Shown here piece by piece: positions 24,523-33,483 of a stretch of DNA of 50,204 nucleotides. The first letter of the stretch is position 1. Every line of letters starts with the position of its first letter. The DNA lies in assembly GCA_042095695.1 (NCBI GenBank), contig JBELMP010000006.1, positions 1-50,204 on the forward strand, written 5' to 3'. A program made the position numbers and the translations under genes. The notes under the pieces were generated by a model. The model had not been told where the DNA came from and searched no databases. It was given only the letters and a program-made list of their open reading frames with translations. Origin of the DNA: Maricaulis sp042095695. GTDB lineage: Bacteria; Pseudomonadota; Alphaproteobacteria; Caulobacterales; Maricaulaceae.

Positions 24523-24532
24523 GTCATCTTCT

Positions 24533-24562
24533 GGCATAGCGCTGAAATGCGGGGTGAGGCAA
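24533..24562 (-). promoter_or_regulatory. Possible tRNA-Ser promoter
   Basis: On the minus strand, TTGCCT (24557-24562) and TATGCC (24533-24538) are separated by 18 bases, and the -10-like element ends 10 bases before the tRNA. This fits housekeeping sigma-factor promoters in Alphaproteobacteria, but both elements are partial matches. Confidence 0.4.
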
Positions 24563-24605
24563 GCCATGCAACGCAGGTGCGACTGTTCTGGGCGGATCAG
24601 CAGAC

Positions 24606-24638
24606 AAGAAAAAGGCCGGATCCGAGGATCCGGCCTTT
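24606..24638 (-). terminator. Rho-independent terminator of the TonB receptor gene
   Basis: Inverted repeat AAAGGCCGGATC (24611-24622) / GATCCGGCCTTT (24627-24638) with loop CGAG. On the minus strand it is followed by a T-rich tract (TTTTTCTTGTCT), just after the receptor's inferred stop codon. It is a strong intrinsic terminator. Confidence 0.92.
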
Positions 24639-24659
24639 CGCCTTGATCGTGTCGATCGC

Positions 24660-27600
24660 TTAGNNNNNNNNNNAATTCCATGTCCAGTCCGAGGAAGAAC
24701 ATGCGACCGCGCGGGCCAACCGGCCAACCGGAACCGGTCGGGAAGGGCTCGCTGTCTTCGACATTATTGATACCGCCATACAGACGAACCGTGTCGGAGA
24801 AGTCGTAGCTGCCATAGATATTGTGAGTATAGGTCTCACCGGCCCAGGCATCGCCACCGAAGATCGTCTCATAGGTTTCGATCTCGGCGCCAGCAAGGAG
24901 CTGATCGCTCATATACTGGGTCTGCCAGCCCAGACGCCAGGCGTCACGGGACCAGGTCACATCAATGGTACCGGAAAGTTCCGGACGCTGGCTTTCCTCA
25001 AGCTCCGGATCGGCCTGGGTCAGGTCGCTCGGATTGGTGAAGAAGTCCAGCTTCTCCTGCTTGGAGCCAACCAGGCGAATGCCGAAGTCATTGCCCCAGA
25101 CATCGAAGTCATAAGTCGCTGCAAAGTCGTAGCCGGAAGCTTCGATTGCCGCGAAGTTGATCGGGCTTTGACGCAGGAAGTTGAAGCCGAGGAACTGAGC
25201 CGAACTTGCATCGCGGTTACGGGTGAACGCACCGCAGAAATTGTTCGGGAATGTCGTGCTGTCATAGCAGTTATCGACAATGTCCTGGGCCGAGACAGAT
25301 GCGATGGCATCGGTGATCTCAACATCCCAATAGTCAACCGTCAGCGAGAAGCCTTCCAGGAAGCTCGGCTGGTAGACGAAACCATAGGTAATGGTGTCTG
25401 CCGTTTCTTCCTGAAGCGTCGGGTTACCGCCGGATTCACCCGGGAAGCGGGCGGAAAGCGGGTCGGTGAAGTTCGCCGGCAGGCCATCAGCCTGACAGTT
25501 CTCTGCACGCAGAGCCGGGTCCGGCGCATTCGGGATCTCGTTCACGTCACACGGATCGATCGGACGGAAGAAGGCCGCGCTGACCGGGCCGAACAACTCG
25601 TTGATGTTCGGAGCACGGATCGCCTGGGAAACCGTCGCACGGATGGAGAGATCGGAATACGGCGTCCAGAGGCCGGCGACATTCCAGGTCTCGGCTCCAC
25701 CGATGGTGGAGTAATCCGCGTAGCGATAAGCGGCATCAAGACGGAGTTCTTCAGCGAATGGCTGGTCAGCCAGAAGCGGTACGGAGAATTCCGCGAAGAC
25801 GTCCGTCACATCGTAATCACCAGAGGAGTTGGAGAAGAGCGATGTGGCGTTGAAGCCCAGCGACTGGTTACCGGAAACGTCACCGACAAAGGTGCCAGCA
25901 GGGAAGGTCGAGGTCGGCGGCAGGATACCCAGATCGATATCATTCCGCACGTTTTCGCTTTCTTCCTTGCGGTATTCAGCACCGAAGACGAATTGGATCG
26001 GGCCGGCCGGCAGGTTGAAGAATTCAGACGTATCGCCATTCATGAAGGCCGAGAAGACGGTTTGCTCGAGGGTCAGCTCATCAGTGACCGAAGTCGTGAT
26101 GAAGTTGATCGCCTCATCGCTGATCGCACCCGGACCGCCCCAGATATTGGCCGGCTTACATTCGCCAGAGCCCGGGGTGAAGGTGTAGATGCCCGCATCG
26201 AAATCCGGAATTCCGAAAATCGTGGTCGGCGGCGTGGAGGTCGGGTCGACTTCCGAGCGGCAGACCGGATTGCCGGTGACCGGATCGCTAACCACGTCAA
26301 TGGCCGCGAAGAAGCGGTCGAGGATGACGTAGTTATTATTGGTGAAGCGGCGGTTGAACTGGCCATAGTTGAACGAGGCTTCCCAGGTCCAGCCATTGTC
26401 GAATTCACCGCTGAAACCACCGACGAAGCGGAAGGTCTCACGAACGGTCTGGTCGATATTATCGCCCAGATCGGTCGGGTCACGCGTGATGAAGAGGCCA
26501 CCGGCATTATTCGCCACACCCTGAAGCTCGGTCGGGATGTACGGGTTTTCCGGTGCACCATAAAGCAGGTCATAGAAGGTGTTCAGCGGGCCACCATAGG
26601 TGCTGGTCGCCGTGGTTAACTTGACTTCCATGAAACCGCGCAGCTGCGAGGTGAAGTCATAGGTCGTGTTGAAGTTCAGCGAGACCTGATCGGTATCCGG
26701 GATCAGGAAGTCCTCGTCGAAATTNNNNNNNNNNNNNNNNNNNNNNNNNNNNNNNNNNNNNNNNNNNNNNNNNNNNNNNNNNNNNNNNNNNNNNNNNNNN
26801 NNNNNNNNNNNNNNNNNNNNNNNNAATTCAGCGGTATAGGCCGCGGTGAAATCAGCCGCGGACGGAATGGTGAAGCCGTAATGATAGCGGCCCGTGGTCG
26901 CATAATCATAAAACGCAGCAAAGTTCGGCGTGCTCGCCGCATCGATATCGCCATTCTGGAAGCGACGATCCGGATTCGGCAGGCTGCGCGACAGGCCGTT
27001 ATTGGCAGACCATTCGCGATCACCGAAGCGCAGGTCACTATCATTGGTGTAGTCGATCGACGCTACGAAATTACCGCGGTCATTATCGAAGTTACGGCCC
27101 ATAATGCCCTGGACGACGATATAGGACGCATCGCCTTCGCCAGAGACACCCGTGCGGATATTGAGGTTATTGCCCTCATAATCATCGCGCAGGATGAAGT
27201 TGACCACACCGGTCACCGCGTCGGCACCGTAGAGCGCGGAAGCACCACCGGTCAGAACCTCGACGCGCTCAACAAGCTGGGCAGGGATGGAACCGATATC
27301 GACGGCCTGCGAGCCCTCAAAGCCGGCAACGTGACGGCGGCCATTGACGAGGGTCAGTGTCCGGTCACCACCCATACCGCGCAGGTTGAGGGAGTTGGCA
27401 CCGGTCGAACCGTCGCCATTTGCATTGACGGTACTGGAGGCGACGAGGGCCGGAACGTCATTGACGACATCGGCAAGATTGATCTCACCAGAATTCTCCA
27501 GCTCCTGCTCACCGAGCGACTGCACCGGAATCGGCATGACGAGGTTGGGGTCACGCGCGATGCGCGAACCGGTGATGACAATGGTCTCTGTCGACTCATC

Positions 27601-27687
27601 ATCCTGGGCAAAAGCGGCCGGTGTCACGACGGCACCAGACAAGATCAGTGCTGCTGCACTGGCCGAAAACAAAAGATTATTACGCAT
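24660..27687 (-). CDS. TonB-dependent receptor, interrupted by two assembly gaps
   Basis: A large outer-membrane beta-barrel transporter, about 1,000 residues including the 100-N placeholder. It has a Sec signal peptide (AFAQ), a TETIVITGSRI segment near the N-terminus, a plug domain with ALVASSTVNANG and SALYGADAVTGVVNFILRDD, then a barrel with many aromatic strand ends. The C-terminus ends RMFFLGLDME plus a codon cut by a 10-N gap. The bases on either side, TT and C-TAA, would restore Phe-stop if nothing is missing. A 100-N gap (26725-26824) removes an early barrel segment. GGAGGG five bases before ATG sets the start. Substrate is unknown; the LNLRG and GEINLADVVNDVPAL features are shared by many TonB receptors of marine Alphaproteobacteria. 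Confidence 0.93.
26725..26824. other. Assembly gap (100 N) in the TonB receptor gene
   Basis: A run of 100 unknown bases. The coding frame on both sides agrees only if the true missing length leaves remainder 1 after division by 3, which 100 satisfies. Both edges end in AATT, but collapsing them onto one AATT would break the frame, so real sequence is probably missing. Confidence 0.95.
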
Positions 27688-27750
27688 AGCATCCCTCCAG
27701 CTACGTTTATGACAAAATTATTATTTGCGCCGTTGCGGATGGGAACCCCC

Positions 27751-27767
27751 TAAGTGAAATTAACTTA
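27751..27767. promoter_or_regulatory. Inverted repeat upstream of the TonB receptor
   Basis: TAAGT-gaaatta-ACTTA, a 5+5 dyad in an AT-rich patch about 65 bases upstream of the receptor start, between it and the divergent rlpA-like gene. It could be a regulator site for receptor expression; no known box (for example Fur) is evident. Confidence 0.25.
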
Positions 27768-27829
27768 ATGTGTGACCTGCAGGTCTCAGTGTTAGAAAAT
27801 GTGCTTCGTCAACGGGCAGCAATCGCCTG

Positions 27830-27850
27830 TCTGCGCAGCAGATCTGCGCA
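27830..27850 (+). repeat. Direct repeat in the rlpA leader
   Basis: TCTGCGCA occurs at 27830-27837 and again at 27843-27850 in the 239-base region between the TonB receptor and rlpA. Significance is unclear; it may be part of the rlpA promoter region. Confidence 0.35.
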
Positions 27851-27926
27851 TTGTTTCAGGGGGCGCAATAACCGGGGGTTTACTCTCTTATGCTTTCCTA
27901 GCCGCGGAATTGCCCATGGGTGCCTC

Positions 27927-28811
27927 TTGACTACAAAATCACTCCTTCTGATGTTCGCTGTTTTCGCGGTCTCGGCCTGTTCGTCCGGCCCGGATCGGCT
28001 GCGGAGTTTCGAGGCTCATACCGCATCGCCCGCCAGCGCGGCCCCATCGCGAAACGCGGTGGCTGTGGCGGCCGAAACGACCTCGACGCGCGGCCTGATT
28101 GCCAATTCGTCCGCGCATCAGAAGGTGGGGCGTCCCTATACGGTCGCAGGCCAGACATTCGTGCCGCAGCGCAATGACCGCTACGACGAAATTGGCATCG
28201 GCTCCTGGTATGGTCCAAATTTTCACGGTCGCCCGACCGCCAATGGCGAAGTGTTCAACCAGTGGGATATGACCGCAGCGCATACCACACTGCCGATCCC
28301 GTCCATTGTCGAGGTTACCAATCTGGAGAATGGCCGGCAGATCATTGTCCGGTTGAATGATCGCGGCCCCTTTGTTGACGACCGGATTATCGACCTCTCC
28401 CGCGCCGCTGCCGAGGCGCTGGATTATCATGCCACAGGCCTGGCGCGTGTTCGGGTCCGTTATCTTGGTCCCGCCCATGCCTCCGATGATGCGCCGGATC
28501 ACACCTATCAAATGGTCGATGCGTCCAATCTTCCGCCCGTGGCCGCACCAGCCCAGACAGGCCAGGCCACACCGATTTCTGGCCCGGTAACACTGCAGGT
28601 CGGGGCCTTTGGCGAGCGCCGCAATGCGGAACGGCTTGCCTCAAGGCTCGATCAGGACGGTGAGGCCTGGGTTGAGGCAGGGCGGGTCAATGGGCGCCGT
28701 ATCTATCGTGTCTTTTACGGGCGCTGGCGCGATTATCAGGCCGCGCAGGCTGCACGCTCAAGCCTTGCAAGCCATGGTGTCTATGATGCCCGGATCATCG
28801 GCATAAACTGA
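27927..28811 (+). CDS. rlpA: RlpA-family septal-ring lytic-transglycosylase-like lipoprotein with SPOR domain
   Basis: About 294 residues. A lipoprotein signal (lipobox AVSAC) is followed by a double-psi beta-barrel with GIGSWYGPNFHGRPTANGE, the catalytic-type MTAAHTTLPIPS stretch and IIVRLNDRGPFVDDRIIDLS. A C-terminal SPOR domain (about 215-290; VTLQVGAFGERRNAERLASR) binds denuded septal glycan. It would act at the division site in the outer membrane. The start is uncertain: TTG at 27927 gives MTTKSLLLMFAVFAVSAC, a normal lipoprotein signal. ATG at 27951 would leave too short a signal, and upstream in-frame codons give no signal. It heads the dacC-tmk-holB run. Confidence 0.9.
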   Translation: MTTKSLLLMFAVFAVSACSSGPDRLRSFEAHTASPASAAPSRNAVAVAAETTSTRGLIANSSAHQKVGRPYTVAGQTFVPQRNDRYDEIGIGSWYGPNFHGRPTANGEVFNQWDMTAAHTTLPIPSIVEVTNLENGRQIIVRLNDRGPFVDDRIIDLSRAAAEALDYHATGLARVRVRYLGPAHASDDAPDHTYQMVDASNLPPVAAPAQTGQATPISGPVTLQVGAFGERRNAERLASRLDQDGEAWVEAGRVNGRRIYRVFYGRWRDYQAAQAARSSLASHGVYDARIIGIN

Positions 28812-28827
28812 TCTGAACCGCATTTTT

Positions 28828-28844
28828 CCAGCGGCTGACGCTGG
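28828..28844 (+). other. Small hairpin between rlpA and dacC
   Basis: CCAGCG (28828-28833) - GCTGA - CGCTGG (28839-28844), 17 bases past the rlpA stop. There is no T-run after it on the plus strand, so if it is a terminator it is weak. Confidence 0.3.
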
Positions 28845-28847
28845 ACC

Positions 28848-28875
28848 TTACTGTCGTGCCGCGCTTCAATATGAT
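28848..28875 (+). promoter_or_regulatory. Possible dacC promoter
   Basis: TTACTG (28848-28853) and TATGAT (28870-28875) are separated by 16 bases, about 39 bases upstream of the dacC start. A modest match to a housekeeping promoter. Confidence 0.3.
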
Positions 28876-28913
28876 GGATCAAATCTCTTTGATTCCGACC
28901 CAGGAGCGTCCCC

Positions 28914-30050
28914 GTGCGTGCGTTACTCGCCTCATTCCTGCTTATCACAGCCGGTGCCGGAGCCCAGGACAGCTATCAGACCGACGCCACTCATGCCGTT
29001 ATCATGGATTTTGAGACCGGATCGGTCCTGTTCAGCCAGAACGGGGAAGTCCCCATGCCGCCGGCTTCCATGAGCAAGCTGATGACGGTGCTCATGACCC
29101 TCGAGGCCCTGCGAGATGGCCGGCTGTCACTGAGGGATGAATTGCCGGTGTCCGAGAATGCCTGGCGACGCGGCGGCGCCGCGTCCGGCTCATCGACCAT
29201 GTTCCTGGAGGTCAACAGCCGGGCCACGGTCGAGGACCTGCTGCGCGGCATTATCATTCAGTCCGGCAATGACGCCTGTATCGTGATTGCCGAAGCGCTC
29301 GGCGGCAGCGAGGCGGCCTTTGCGGACATGATGACCGACCGGGCGCGCGAGCTGGGTCTTGAGACTGCGAGTTTCGCCAATTCCACTGGCTGGCCGGATC
29401 CCGACCATCGTATCAGCGCTGAAGATCTCGCCAGCCTCGCGCGGCTCATCATCCTGGAGCATCCAGAGCTCTATGAGCTCTATGCGGAGCGGGAATACAC
29501 CTATAACGGCATCCGCCAGTTCAACCGCAATCCGCTGCTGGGCGTGTTCGATGGTGCGGACGGGCTGAAAACGGGTCACACCGAGGAAAGCGGTTATGGG
29601 CTGGTCGGCACGGCTGAGCGCGATGGCGTGCGCCGGATCATTGTGTTCAATGGGATGGATTCAAGTTCCGCCCGGGCCAATGAAGCCGAGCGCATGATGC
29701 GATCCGCGCTCTCTGATTACGCGGTTTATGAGCTGATTTCCGCAGGTGATGCTGTCGGCCATAATGCCGAGGTTTTCATGGGGGAGGTGGACCAGGTCGG
29801 TCTGGTTCTCGCCGAGACTGTTGAGATCGGCATGCATCGTCGCGCGCGTCGCAATGCCAGTTTCGAGATCGTCTATGAGGGCCCGCTGATCGCTCCGATC
29901 GCAGCCGGTAGTGAGGTGGCCGAACTGGTCGTCACCATTCCGGGGCAGGCGCCCGTCTCCTATCCCTTGCTGGCGGCCGAGACGGTCGAGCGCAAGGGGC
30001 TGATGGGGCGGATTGGCGCCGCGCTTGCGCACATGATCCGGGGCGGCTGA
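28914..30050 (+). CDS. dacC: D-alanyl-D-alanine carboxypeptidase (PBP5/DacC family)
   Basis: 378 residues. It trims the terminal D-Ala from peptidoglycan pentapeptides in the periplasm. The three active-site motifs are SMSK (52-55), SGN (117-119) and KTG (219-221). A Sec signal peptide (ITAGAGAQ) precedes the transpeptidase-like domain, followed by a C-terminal beta domain and an amphipathic tail (LMGRIGAALAHMIRGG) that probably anchors it to the membrane. CAGGAG seven bases before GTG supports the start. The next gene (tmk) starts one base after its stop, so translation is tightly linked. Confidence 0.95.
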   Translation: MRALLASFLLITAGAGAQDSYQTDATHAVIMDFETGSVLFSQNGEVPMPPASMSKLMTVLMTLEALRDGRLSLRDELPVSENAWRRGGAASGSSTMFLEVNSRATVEDLLRGIIIQSGNDACIVIAEALGGSEAAFADMMTDRARELGLETASFANSTGWPDPDHRISAEDLASLARLIILEHPELYELYAEREYTYNGIRQFNRNPLLGVFDGADGLKTGHTEESGYGLVGTAERDGVRRIIVFNGMDSSSARANEAERMMRSALSDYAVYELISAGDAVGHNAEVFMGEVDQVGLVLAETVEIGMHRRARRNASFEIVYEGPLIAPIAAGSEVAELVVTIPGQAPVSYPLLAAETVERKGLMGRIGAALAHMIRGG

Positions 30051-30051
30051 C

Positions 30052-30684
30052 ATGCGCGGGCGCTTCATATCGCTGGAAGGCGGCGAGGGTGCGGGCAAGA
30101 CCACCCTCATTGAAAGCCTGAAAGCCCACCTGCTGTCGCAGGGGCGCGATGTTGTGGTCACCCGCGAGCCTGGCGGCACGCCGGGCGCCGAGGATTTGCG
30201 CACACTCTTATTGACCGGCGCTACCGATCGCTGGACGGCGATGACGGAAGTCCTGTTGATGTATGCCGCACGCGTCGATCATGTGCAGCGGCTTATCGAG
30301 CCTGCACTTGAGCGCGGGGCCTGGGTCCTGTCCGATCGTTTTGCCGACTCAACCATTGCCTATCAGGGCACGGGCGGAGGCATAGCGCTCGATGCCATCC
30401 GGGCCATCCACAAGACCGCGCTGGGCGATTTCGCGCCCGATCTGACCCTGATCCTTGATCTCGACCCGCTGGTCGGTTTGCGGCGAACGGTCGAACGCGG
30501 TGAGGACCCGACCCGTTTCGAATTGCTCGATACAGAGTTCCATGAACGTCTGCGGCAGGCATTTCTGGATATTGCACGGGCCGAGCCGGAGCGCTGTGCC
30601 GTGATTGATGCCGGCTATGCACCCGACCTGGTCTTTGAGGCCGCGCTCAAGGAGTTTGCGACCCGGCTTGAGGTCGCCGCTTGA
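30052..30684 (+). CDS. tmk: Thymidylate kinase
   Basis: 210 residues. It phosphorylates dTMP to dTDP. The P-loop is EGGEGAGKTTLIESL (about 8-22), followed by TREPGGTPGAEDLR (dTMP-binding loop) and the LID-type sequence DRFADSTIAYQGTGGGI. The length is usual. The final TGA overlaps a TTG start of holB (TTGA). Confidence 0.97.
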   Translation: MRGRFISLEGGEGAGKTTLIESLKAHLLSQGRDVVVTREPGGTPGAEDLRTLLLTGATDRWTAMTEVLLMYAARVDHVQRLIEPALERGAWVLSDRFADSTIAYQGTGGGIALDAIRAIHKTALGDFAPDLTLILDLDPLVGLRRTVERGEDPTRFELLDTEFHERLRQAFLDIARAEPERCAVIDAGYAPDLVFEAALKEFATRLEVAA

Positions 30685-31724
30685 ATCAGGATCCGGATAT
30701 CGGCTCCGATCAGCAGGCCGGCTGCCCCGCGCCACGAGCTCGCTATGATCTCATTGGTCATGAAACCGCAGAACTATCCTTCGCCAAGGCCTGGGATGCC
30801 GGTCGTCTTCATCATGCCTGGCTGATTACGGGGCCGCGCGGCATTGGCAAGGCCAGCCTGGCATGGCGGGCCATACGGCGGGTTCTGGGAGCCCATCCCA
30901 TGTCAGGCGGCGGCCCTCTGGCCTCCGACCCGAATGATCCGGTCTGCCGCACGCTGGAGGCTGATGCCAATCCGGACATGCTGGTGATCCGGCGTCCCTG
31001 GGATGACAAGCGCAAGCGATGGCGTGCGGAAATCACCATCGACGAAGCGCGAAAAGCCTCGGCCTTCTTCGAGAAGAGCGCGGGGGCAGGCGGATGGCGC
31101 GCCTGTCTCGTCGACTCGGCTGATGACATGAATAACAATTCAGCCAATGCCTTACTGAAAACTCTTGAAGAACCACCTCACCGAGGTGTCCTGTTTTTGA
31201 TCTCTCATTCTCCCGGTCGCTTGCCAGCGACAATCCGGTCGCGCTGCCGCCGGTTGAGCCTGGCGCCTCCAAATGTCGAGCAGAGTGCGGCCTGGCTCGT
31301 CAAGGAGGCTGGCCTGGACGATAGCGCTCAGGCGCACCAAGCCCTGGACGCGGCCCTCAATTCACCCGGCCGGGCTCTGGAATTGCTTGGGAATGGGGGG
31401 CTGGACATTCATGCCCGCGTTGCGAGCCTGGTCGAGCAGGGGGCAAGCCTCAGCGATGGCGATGCGAGGCGACTGGCAGACAACATCACAGCGCGCGGTC
31501 AGGACGGCCTGCAGCCAGCCTTTTACGAGGCCCTGAAGCACGGTCTTGAGCGGCAAGCGATCCAAGCCGCACGCGAGAACCGCGATGCCGAGCCCTGGCT
31601 CAATGCCTGGCGCTCACTCGCCCGGCTTGTACGCGATGCGGATGCGCTCTATCTCGATCCCAGACAGGCAGCGCTGGCTGCGCTCTCCCTGTCCCGCACG
31701 GCCGCAAAGCAAGCGCAATTGTGA
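30681..31724 (+). CDS. holB: DNA polymerase III subunit delta'
   Basis: 347 residues, AAA+ clamp-loader subunit. The P-loop-like GPRGIGKASLAWRAI (about 50-64) is followed by TIDEARKASAFFEKSA, a divergent Walker B region ACLVDSADDMNNNSANALLK, the sensor/arginine-type LISHSPGRLPATIRSRCRRL and a helical C-terminal lid. There is only a partial zinc-site (one Cys near residue 90), unlike E. coli HolB. TTG at 30681 overlaps the tmk stop; no better ATG lies nearby, so this start is reasonable. It is next to tmk as is usual for Alphaproteobacteria. Confidence 0.93.
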   Translation: MNQDPDIGSDQQAGCPAPRARYDLIGHETAELSFAKAWDAGRLHHAWLITGPRGIGKASLAWRAIRRVLGAHPMSGGGPLASDPNDPVCRTLEADANPDMLVIRRPWDDKRKRWRAEITIDEARKASAFFEKSAGAGGWRACLVDSADDMNNNSANALLKTLEEPPHRGVLFLISHSPGRLPATIRSRCRRLSLAPPNVEQSAAWLVKEAGLDDSAQAHQALDAALNSPGRALELLGNGGLDIHARVASLVEQGASLSDGDARRLADNITARGQDGLQPAFYEALKHGLERQAIQAARENRDAEPWLNAWRSLARLVRDADALYLDPRQAALAALSLSRTAAKQAQL

Positions 31725-31754
31725 GTCTCACACCAAGGACGGGTACCGCCTGAC

Positions 31755-32537
31755 ATGCTCGTAGACAGCCACGTAAACCTGCATGGCGAACAATTCGCCG
31801 AGGATCTTGATGATGTCATCGCCCGGGCGCGCGAGGCAGGCGTCGCGCGCATGCTCACGATCTGCTGCCAGCTTACCGATTTCGAGGCGGTTTCAGCCAT
31901 CGCGGAAAGCCATGACGATATCTGGTGCACGATTGGCGCACACCCGCACCATGCCAAGGACCGTCCGGATATAACACCCGAAGAGCTTGTCGAGATCGCG
32001 CAACACCCAAAGGTCATCGGCATTGGCGAAACCGGTCTGGATTTCCATTATGGCTACAGTCCGAAGGCGGATCAGCTATCCAGCCTGAAAGCCCATATCG
32101 AGGCGGCTCGCAGGACAGATCTTCCGCTGGTGCTGCATACGCGTGAGGCAGATGACGCGATGGCGGACTTGCTGGAAGAGGAGATGGGGAAGGGGGCGTT
32201 TCGACCGCTCATGCATTGTTATACAAGCGGCGCCGCCCTGGCCCGACGCGCCGCACGCCTTGGCGCTTTTTTTGCGGCCTCCGGGATCATCACCTTCAAG
32301 AAGGCAGATGATGTACGAGAGGTTTTTCGAACCGAAGTGCCTGATGATCGCGTCATTATCGAAACGGATTGTCCCTATCTGGCGCCAGTGCCGCATCGTG
32401 GCAAACGGTGCGAGCCGGCATTCCTGCCTGCTGTGGCGGCCGGGCTTGGCGCCGTTAAAGGGTGGAACGAGGCGGAAACCGCAGAACGCACCAGCGACGC
32501 CTTCTTCCGCCTGTTTGACCGGGCGGAGCGACCATGA
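31755..32537 (+). CDS. tatD: TatD-family metal-dependent hydrolase
   Basis: 260 residues, TIM-barrel amidohydrolase-type nuclease. Motifs run in order: DSHVNLH (a variant of DxHxH in which the second His is replaced within SHVNLH), GAHPHHAKD, GETGLDFHYG, LHTREADD, HCYTSG and ETDCPYLAPVPHRG. TatD enzymes act as 3'-5' exonucleases and D-aminoacyl-related hydrolases. It follows holB by 30 bases and overlaps the MBL gene by four bases (ATGA). Confidence 0.93.
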   Translation: MLVDSHVNLHGEQFAEDLDDVIARAREAGVARMLTICCQLTDFEAVSAIAESHDDIWCTIGAHPHHAKDRPDITPEELVEIAQHPKVIGIGETGLDFHYGYSPKADQLSSLKAHIEAARRTDLPLVLHTREADDAMADLLEEEMGKGAFRPLMHCYTSGAALARRAARLGAFFAASGIITFKKADDVREVFRTEVPDDRVIIETDCPYLAPVPHRGKRCEPAFLPAVAAGLGAVKGWNEAETAERTSDAFFRLFDRAERP

Positions 32538-33385
32538 GCCGCGTTACGCGCCTGACATTGCTGGGAACCGGCTCCTCCGGCGGGGTGCCTCGCGCGAATG
32601 GTGACTGGGGCGCCTGCGACCCTGCAAACCCGAAAAACAGGCGTCGACGCTGTTCCGGGCTTCTGGAGGGCGCTGCAAGCCTGGAGGCGCTGCAAGCCGG
32701 GAAGGATGTAACCCGCATTGTCATCGATACATCACCGGATTTTCGCGAGCAGATGCTCTCGGCCGGCGTTCCCCGGCTGGACGGTGTCGTTATGACCCAT
32801 GATCATGCGGATCAAACCCATGGCCTTGATGATCTGAGGGCGTTCGCACTGCTGCAGCGCCAGCGAATCCCGGTCTGGATGGACAGCGCAACGCGCAAGA
32901 CGCTGTTCGAGCGCTTTTCATACGCTTTCACATCATCACCAGGGTCAATATATCCCGCCATCCTGGATGCCAAGGATATGCCCGAGCCAGGACAGCCCGT
33001 TTCGATCGACGGGCCGGGAGGTGCGGTCTCTATTACGCCATTCCGCCAGGATCATGGCCGCATCCATGCCCTGGGGTTTCTCTGCGACGGGCTGGCTTAT
33101 TCGGCGGACATTAATGGCCTGCCAGATGAGAGCGCGGAGCTCTTGAAGAATGTCCAGTGCTGGGCCGTCGATGCGTTGCGGCATGAACCACATCCGACCC
33201 ATTTCACCGTGGACGAGGCCCTTGTGGCACTGAAGCGGGTCAATGCGAGGAGCGGTATTCTCACCAATATGCACATCACGCTGGACTATGACGCAATGGC
33301 CGACGCGCTTCCTGATCATGTCAAGGCGGGGTTTGACGGCGCCCAGGCTCTGATCATTGATGGGCAGCTGGAATTCGCCATCTAA
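32534..33385 (+). CDS. MBL-fold metallo-hydrolase (PhnP-like)
   Basis: 283 residues. The metal motif is VMTHDHADQTHGLDDLR (a HxHxDxxxG variant). LTLLGTGSSGGVPRANGDWG and the cysteine-containing loop ACDPANPKNRRRRCSG resemble PhnP, a cyclic-phosphate phosphodiesterase. CWAVDALRHEPHPTHFTVDEALVALKR and HITLDYD provide further histidines and aspartates. There are no phn genes nearby, so the usual role may be different. It overlaps tatD (ATGA) and ends before a 98-base gap preceding mazG. Confidence 0.9.
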   Translation: MSRVTRLTLLGTGSSGGVPRANGDWGACDPANPKNRRRRCSGLLEGAASLEALQAGKDVTRIVIDTSPDFREQMLSAGVPRLDGVVMTHDHADQTHGLDDLRAFALLQRQRIPVWMDSATRKTLFERFSYAFTSSPGSIYPAILDAKDMPEPGQPVSIDGPGGAVSITPFRQDHGRIHALGFLCDGLAYSADINGLPDESAELLKNVQCWAVDALRHEPHPTHFTVDEALVALKRVNARSGILTNMHITLDYDAMADALPDHVKAGFDGAQALIIDGQLEFAI

Positions 33386-33483
33386 CATTTCTCATAATAT
33401 AGATTATGCGTTTTATTGATGTGGCGGTATGGCGCAACAGACAAATCACGCTATCCCCCTAGTACGAGCTTTAGGAGCGCCCC

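Noticed and set aside
24823..26619. A long open reading frame (598 codons) on the plus strand opposite the TonB receptor gene
   Set aside because: It is a high-GC antisense shadow: the minus strand encodes a clear TonB receptor with family motifs, while this frame shows no domain and no ribosome-binding site.
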